DNA of 64,000 nucleotides from assembly GCA_015075105.1 (NCBI GenBank), contig JABTUZ010000002.1:530001-594000 (forward strand), written 5' to 3'. Of this stretch, positions 59,639 through 64,000 are shown one piece after another. How positions within the stretch are numbered: position 1 is the stretch's first letter; each line of letters begins with the position of its first letter. The stretch is from Leptospiraceae bacterium. GTDB lineage: Bacteria > Spirochaetota > Leptospiria > Leptospirales > Leptospiraceae. A program made the translations under genes and the position numbers. The notes under the pieces were generated by a model. It saw only the letters and a program-made list of their open reading frames with translations, was not told where the DNA came from and did no database searches.

Positions 59639-60889
59639 ATGAGTGAACAATTTGTCCCACCAATTTTTGATGTGCCTACACTTTGGACGGCAGATATGCT
59701 GTATCCATTCTTGTTGAAAAGCGTTTTCAATATCACAGATATTCAGGTCTCCGATAAAGACAAAGAAATGCTTCGTTCTCTTAGAAATAATAAATTGATT
59801 TATTTTAGCAATCACCCAACCCATGCGGAGCCTGCTATAGCCTTTCGGGTTGCAAATATTATGGGGTCTAGATTCAATTACATGGCTACAAGACACGTTT
59901 TTAATTGGGGTTCTGGTGCAATTGGACATTTTATTAAGCGACTTGGTGCTTTTTCTGTACTTGCTGGAGCAAACGATAGAGATTCAATCAAAATGGCTAG
60001 ATCGATTCTGTCTTCTCAAAAAGGGAAGTTAGTTATTTATCCTGAAGGAATGACGGATGGTGAAAATGATAACCTTTTACCTTTTATGCCGGGTGCGATT
60101 CAAATTGGTTTTTGGGGTTATGAAGATGCAAAAAAATTAGATTCGAATACTGATATAATCATCCTTCCCTCTTTTGTAAAATACACAATCAATGGAAGCT
60201 CTGAGTGGATTCAAAATGAGCTGTCAAATTCAATTGCCAGAATTGAGAATGCTTTAAGTTTTGATCCCGGAAATAGAAATCTACTTAGGCGTTATCTTGC
60301 GATAGGAAAGGTACTTCTAGAAAAAGCTGAAAAAGATTATTCAATCAAAGAAACTTCTTCAAATGATTATGAGTATAGAATTGGTAGAGTGCGTCATGCG
60401 ATATTGGATAGTGTCGCAAATCGGTATAATATTAAAAATTACGATAAATCAAAAGACGCTATCTCAAAAATTCGTCACCTGTTTACGGTGATTGAATCTA
60501 TAGAGGCAGGATTTCCAAGTAAAGATTTAGAAGGACTTTCTAAAAGAGAATTAGCCGAGGCAAAAAAAGAAGTCCAAAAAGCTTATGACTTCATTGTAGT
60601 CAAACGAGAATATTTATTGTCGTACCCTTCACCGGAAAGATTTTTTGAATGGCTTGTTCGATTTGAAAGTATTGTATTCGGTAAATCTGAAAACAGATCT
60701 CGTACTGCAAGAGTCTTATTTGCGAAACCTTTTGGGCTTTCTGAGTATTACAATAAATATAAAGAGAATAAAAAAGCTACAGTAGAAGAGCTTACACTTA
60801 GGCTAAGAAACGATTTAGAAAAGTTAATGCGAGAAGGAATTCGGTTTACCTCACCAATTGTACAACCAAATGATGTAGGCAATGATTAA
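59639..60889 (+). CDS. PlsC-like 1-acylglycerol-3-phosphate acyltransferase family protein
   Basis: About 416 residues. Motif I reads SNHPTHAEPA, that is H-x4-E where most members have H-x4-D; motif III reads YPEGMT, the phosphate-binding signature. These are the acyltransferase landmarks of phospholipid synthesis. The C-terminal half, from about residue 220, is helical and unlike plain PlsC. The frame extends back to 59582; I chose MSEQFVPP at 59639 because it begins the globular region, though no strong RBS is visible for either start. Its end overlaps the next gene by 8 nt. Confidence 0.72.
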   Translation: MSEQFVPPIFDVPTLWTADMLYPFLLKSVFNITDIQVSDKDKEMLRSLRNNKLIYFSNHPTHAEPAIAFRVANIMGSRFNYMATRHVFNWGSGAIGHFIKRLGAFSVLAGANDRDSIKMARSILSSQKGKLVIYPEGMTDGENDNLLPFMPGAIQIGFWGYEDAKKLDSNTDIIILPSFVKYTINGSSEWIQNELSNSIARIENALSFDPGNRNLLRRYLAIGKVLLEKAEKDYSIKETSSNDYEYRIGRVRHAILDSVANRYNIKNYDKSKDAISKIRHLFTVIESIEAGFPSKDLEGLSKRELAEAKKEVQKAYDFIVVKREYLLSYPSPERFFEWLVRFESIVFGKSENRSRTARVLFAKPFGLSEYYNKYKENKKATVEELTLRLRNDLEKLMREGIRFTSPIVQPNDVGND

Positions 60890-62201
60890 GCAAATTATGA
60901 GTTATTTAAAATTTATTTTATTTATTCTTTTTTTAGTGCATTGTAATTCGACTACGCTTCTTACTAAACAAGATTACGCTGTTTCAAAAAATTTAATTTC
61001 ATCAGGAGAAGTCCTTGCAACTTTAAAATATTTTCCTGAACACAAAGAAAAAGATTTTATTACAACCATGGAAAAAACCTATCTTCAGTTATTGAATGGG
61101 ATTCCCTCTATTGACGAGCTTATTAAGTATTCCAAAAAAATCGAGACAAGACTAAGGTTTAGTGCAACAAGAGAATTGAAGAGTTTTTTTTATTTAGAAA
61201 CCCCGGAAGGTTACTATGCTTCTGAGCACGAAGTGATATGGATGCATATACTACTTAGCTGGGGTTACTCACTTAAAAAAGATTTCGAGAAAGCAGCAAT
61301 AGAAGCAAGAAAAACCGCAAGTCTTTTGAATGGACAATGGAGTGAAGAAGGTAGGTTTGACGACCCCATGCTTAGAATTGTATTAGGTGCTATGTGGGCA
61401 ATGTGTGGGCATTGGGAGGAGGCAAAGGTTGACTTTAGAGTTGCTTCTAATTTATCTCCAAATCTTCGCTGGGCGAGAGAGCTTTCTGAATTAGATTCTC
61501 CACCAACAAAATTAGTTTTAGTGCTTGCAGGAACTGGACCTGAAATTCTCTGGAATCCTAAATTAGACATTAATCCTTTAAGAAGTGCAAGGGGAATTGA
61601 GTTTAAGCAAAACGGTAAAAAAAGTGTGCTAAAAATAAAAGACTTTGAAGGCAATGTTTTTAAATCAGGGATTTCCACAGACTCTTCCAATTGGTATAAA
61701 AGGCACTTCTTAAGGGAGAATGCAATTCAAGACGCAATCAATGATTCTAAATACGGTCAAAAAATGTTTATAACTGCCTCGATCAGCTCAGCAAAAATCG
61801 CAGCCGGAATTACTGTGGGAATAATTACTGGAACTTTGTCCGTTGCGCTTGGTGGCGCACTAATCTATGCAGGTTTACAAATTGGTTCAGACGTTGGAGG
61901 AACTATAGCAGGTCTTGGCTTAGCTACAGGAATTGGAGGAGTAAACTGGAGTTACAATTATGCGAAAGACACTACAAATGATGCGCTAAACGAAGCTAAA
62001 GAAAATTTGGATAGTTCTAATACTTACAGGTTTGTAAGATTTCTTCCTGAATATGTCTGGATTGGTTGGAGTAAAAAAGAAATCAGCTACCCGATATATG
62101 GTATTTCAAAAAAAGAAACTGTATTTTCGATTTTCTCCCCTCTGCAAACTCAAAATGAATCTAACCCGGTTTCGATTACTTTTTTTCCCGACGTGAAGTA
62201 G
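60882..62201 (+). CDS. COG3014-like lipoprotein with glycine-zipper segment
   Basis: 439 residues. Signal peptide with lipobox LVHC (Cys21) in the frame opened at 60882, or from an internal ATG at 60897. TPR-like helices fill about 30-210 (GYSLKKDFEKAAIEARKTASLL, CGHWEEAKVDFRVASNLSP). At about 308-355 a glycine-rich hydrophobic stretch (GIITGTLSVALGGALIYAG, GGTIAGLGLATGIGG) has the look of a glycine zipper able to enter a membrane. This arrangement resembles COG3014, of unknown function. It overlaps the acyltransferase gene, so the two may be co-expressed. Confidence 0.7.
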   Translation: MIKQIMSYLKFILFILFLVHCNSTTLLTKQDYAVSKNLISSGEVLATLKYFPEHKEKDFITTMEKTYLQLLNGIPSIDELIKYSKKIETRLRFSATRELKSFFYLETPEGYYASEHEVIWMHILLSWGYSLKKDFEKAAIEARKTASLLNGQWSEEGRFDDPMLRIVLGAMWAMCGHWEEAKVDFRVASNLSPNLRWARELSELDSPPTKLVLVLAGTGPEILWNPKLDINPLRSARGIEFKQNGKKSVLKIKDFEGNVFKSGISTDSSNWYKRHFLRENAIQDAINDSKYGQKMFITASISSAKIAAGITVGIITGTLSVALGGALIYAGLQIGSDVGGTIAGLGLATGIGGVNWSYNYAKDTTNDALNEAKENLDSSNTYRFVRFLPEYVWIGWSKKEISYPIYGISKKETVFSIFSPLQTQNESNPVSITFFPDVK

Positions 62202-62215
62202 GGGTAATAAATTAA

Positions 62216-63043
62216 TCAAACAAGGCTTTTTATTTTTTTTAATGTCCAATCCGGAATTTCAAACGGAAAAAAATGTGTTGCTTCGTCTATTACTGTAATC
62301 GAAGAATTTGGGTTTCCTCTAATTATTTTCTTTGCAGTATTTGGGGGACAGACTTCGTATTTTTTTGGATAGATCAAATGCGTTTCTGTTTTAATTTTTG
62401 AAAATTTAAACAATGTAGAAAAATTAGACATGTTGAAAATTTTAGTTTCAATTTCAGGATCACAACAAAGCTCGATATCTGATCCATTCACTCTAAAGCA
62501 AGATTTTAGATAATCTTCAAACACTCGGTTATCCCATTTTGAAAAGGCTGGAAATTTCTTGAAAGCCTTTCTTACAAATTCTATACTTTTAAATTTTCGC
62601 CTTCTATTTTTAGAAGTTTTTGCAAGCGGCCCTCCAAAAACTTTAACATACAATATTCTATAAAAATCGAGTATTACCGGATCAAGAGCAATTACTTTTG
62701 AAAATGAGCTTGGCTTTTTGGACGCAGCGAGTAAAAGAGAGGCACCTCCGAGAGAATGGCCGATTCCAATAACGTTTTCCAAAGACTCATGATTTATCAG
62801 TTCTAAAATTTCATCTCTAAAATAGTACCAACTTTCAAAGTTTAAAGAAGGCTCGGATTTTCCGTGTCCCGTAAAATCAAGGGCTATGACCCGAAAGTCT
62901 TTCGCTAATTCTTCCAAAATATACAAATAGCATTCAGAGCTGTAACCGTTTGCATGAGTGAGTAGAATTGTTTTTTCAAAATTCCCTTCAAAATCTATGT
63001 AGGACAGTGAATGAGAATCAAAAATAAATGATTTGTGCTTCAT
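62216..63043 (-). CDS. alpha/beta-hydrolase
   Basis: About 275 residues. The nucleophile elbow is GHSLGG; the oxyanion strand reads LLTHANGYSSECY; DFTGHGKSEPS is the typical post-strand loop. The final conserved His is in DEATHFFPFE. It should be a cytoplasmic esterase or lipase-like hydrolase; the substrate is open. A start at 63043 (MKHKSF) is preferred over the in-frame ATG at 63061. It converges on the lipoprotein gene and diverges from glgP. Confidence 0.85.
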   Translation of the reverse strand: MKHKSFIFDSHSLSYIDFEGNFEKTILLTHANGYSSECYLYILEELAKDFRVIALDFTGHGKSEPSLNFESWYYFRDEILELINHESLENVIGIGHSLGGASLLLAASKKPSSFSKVIALDPVILDFYRILYVKVFGGPLAKTSKNRRRKFKSIEFVRKAFKKFPAFSKWDNRVFEDYLKSCFRVNGSDIELCCDPEIETKIFNMSNFSTLFKFSKIKTETHLIYPKKYEVCPPNTAKKIIRGNPNSSITVIDEATHFFPFEIPDWTLKKIKSLV

Positions 63044-63192
63044 TTTAGAACTGATTTGCAAAATAAATTAGTTCATTTTTTTTAAAACTCAATTTTTAGC
63101 TTACTCAAGAACAAATTTTATAAAAAACCTCTTGCACTTTAATAACGATAGAAAGTAAAATACATTTTTGTATTAAATTCGAGGGAATCAAA

Positions 63193-64000
63193 ATGGATAA
63201 AAATCACGAAAAACTCTGGAATCTTTTGGATAGGGAGCAAAATACAGACGCAAGCTCTCTTGAGAAGTCTTTTGCACATCATTTGGAATATACGGTTGGA
63301 AGGCACAAGAACAATACCGAAAAGCAGGATATTTACAAGGCGCTTAGTTATACAGTTCGAGATATTATGATTGATCGGCTGAATGAAACTCAACTGAAAT
63401 ACAGGGAAGAGAATCCCAAAAGAGTGTACTATTTATCTCTTGAGTTTTTGATCGGCAGGACTCTTTGTAATTCTCTGATTAATCTCGGATTGTATGACGT
63501 TATGCAGAAAGTGATGCATGATTTTGGATATGACCTTACAGAAATCTTGGAGTTTGAACCGGATGCAGGACTTGGGAACGGAGGTCTTGGAAGGTTGGCT
63601 GCGTGTTTTTTAGATTCTATGGCTACTTTAAATTTACCCGGTTACGGATATGGGATTCGTTACGAGTACGGAATCTTTAACCAGCACATTCAAAATGGTT
63701 ATCAAATTGAAAAACCTGATCATTGGCTTGGAAATTTGAATCCTTGGGAAATGGTAAGGCCTGAGGTTCAATTTCCTGTACATTACTATGGTCATGTTGA
63801 AACAAGAGTGGATGCGACAGGCGAAATGGTTTCTGTTTGGATTCCCGGTGAAACTGTTCTTGCAGTTGCACACGATTATCCTGTTCCGGGGTACAATACG
63901 AATACTGTTAATGATTTGCGGCTTTGGTCTGCACGCTCATCTGAAGAGTTCAACTTAGATTATTTTAATCACGGAGATTATTTGAAAGCAGTTGAGGATA
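63193..64000 (+). CDS. glgP: glycogen phosphorylase, N-terminal part (runs off the window)
   Basis: An ATG at 63193 behind GAGGGA opens a frame that continues past the right edge, 269 codons so far. It contains the phosphorylase landmarks RVYYLSLEFLIGRTL, GLGNGGLGRLAACFLDS, GYGIRYEYGIFNQ, PDHWL and YNTNTVNDLRLW. The enzyme releases glucose-1-phosphate from glycogen; the PLP lysine would be beyond the window. The protein may be functionally related to the CBM48-like protein at 29711. Confidence 0.97.
   Translation, partial: MDKNHEKLWNLLDREQNTDASSLEKSFAHHLEYTVGRHKNNTEKQDIYKALSYTVRDIMIDRLNETQLKYREENPKRVYYLSLEFLIGRTLCNSLINLGLYDVMQKVMHDFGYDLTEILEFEPDAGLGNGGLGRLAACFLDSMATLNLPGYGYGIRYEYGIFNQHIQNGYQIEKPDHWLGNLNPWEMVRPEVQFPVHYYGHVETRVDATGEMVSVWIPGETVLAVAHDYPVPGYNTNTVNDLRLWSARSSEEFNLDYFNHGDYLKAVED

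Overview
The window is AT-rich chromosomal DNA (roughly one third G+C by eye) that fits the spirochaete family Leptospiraceae. Pointers are two copies of DUF1564, a family I know only from leptospires; several lipoproteins with loose leptospiral lipoboxes; tandem 7TM-DISM sensors; an outer-membrane OmpL-like barrel; and a groESL operon under CIRCE control. The organism is diderm, makes c-type cytochromes and encodes a periplasmic respiratory molybdoenzyme, which is unusual for a family known mainly for aerobic fatty-acid-oxidising members. It is more likely an environmental relative than a pathogen.

Layout. 0-6.7 kb: end of a CstA-type transporter, TrpB2, a porin, tRNA-Pro(GGG), an SDR epimerase, a DUF6580 membrane protein, a small c-type cytochrome and an HDAC-family deacetylase. 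6.7-10.5 kb: a one-piece Type IIG restriction-modification enzyme. 10.6-20.2 kb: an exported protein, a STAS protein, an AsmA/YdbH-like giant followed by a YdbL-like lipoprotein, ComEC, RsmA, SSB and a compact UvrD-like helicase. 20.2-30.6 kb: DUF1564 copy A, a TPR/NHL/VWA protein translationally coupled to a TPR protein, a WecG/TagA glycosyltransferase, a huge acidic TPR membrane protein and a tandem CBM48-like exported protein. 30.8-39.5 kb: a beta-helix lipoprotein, a DISM histidine kinase next to a DISM pseudokinase, a lipoprotein and a GT-C membrane protein. 39.7-44.9 kb: a 43-codon ORF, split CoaB and CoaC, a CorC/CNNM protein, a TraB/GumN protein, a MoxR-like ATPase and a 24-residue Lys/Ala/Pro peptide with a strong RBS and its own terminator.

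45.3-55.0 kb is the most distinctive block: one leftward cluster encoding a type II DMSO-reductase-family enzyme (alpha, beta, haem-b gamma), its TorD-like chaperone, a TauE/SafE permease, and the molybdopterin genes moaC-mogA (fused), moaA, moaD and moaE. The 135-nt gap before moaA holds a structured leader with three GAAA-loop hairpins and may be a molybdenum-cofactor riboswitch. The cluster thus couples an apoenzyme, its maturation factor and its cofactor supply.

55.4-57.2 kb: DUF1564 copy B, whose last codons were replaced when an IS256-family element inserted. The 9-bp target duplication and inverted repeats are still visible, but the transposase has decayed. 57.4-64 kb: groEL-groES with two tandem CIRCE elements, a PlsC-like acyltransferase, a COG3014-like lipoprotein, an alpha/beta hydrolase and the start of glycogen phosphorylase.
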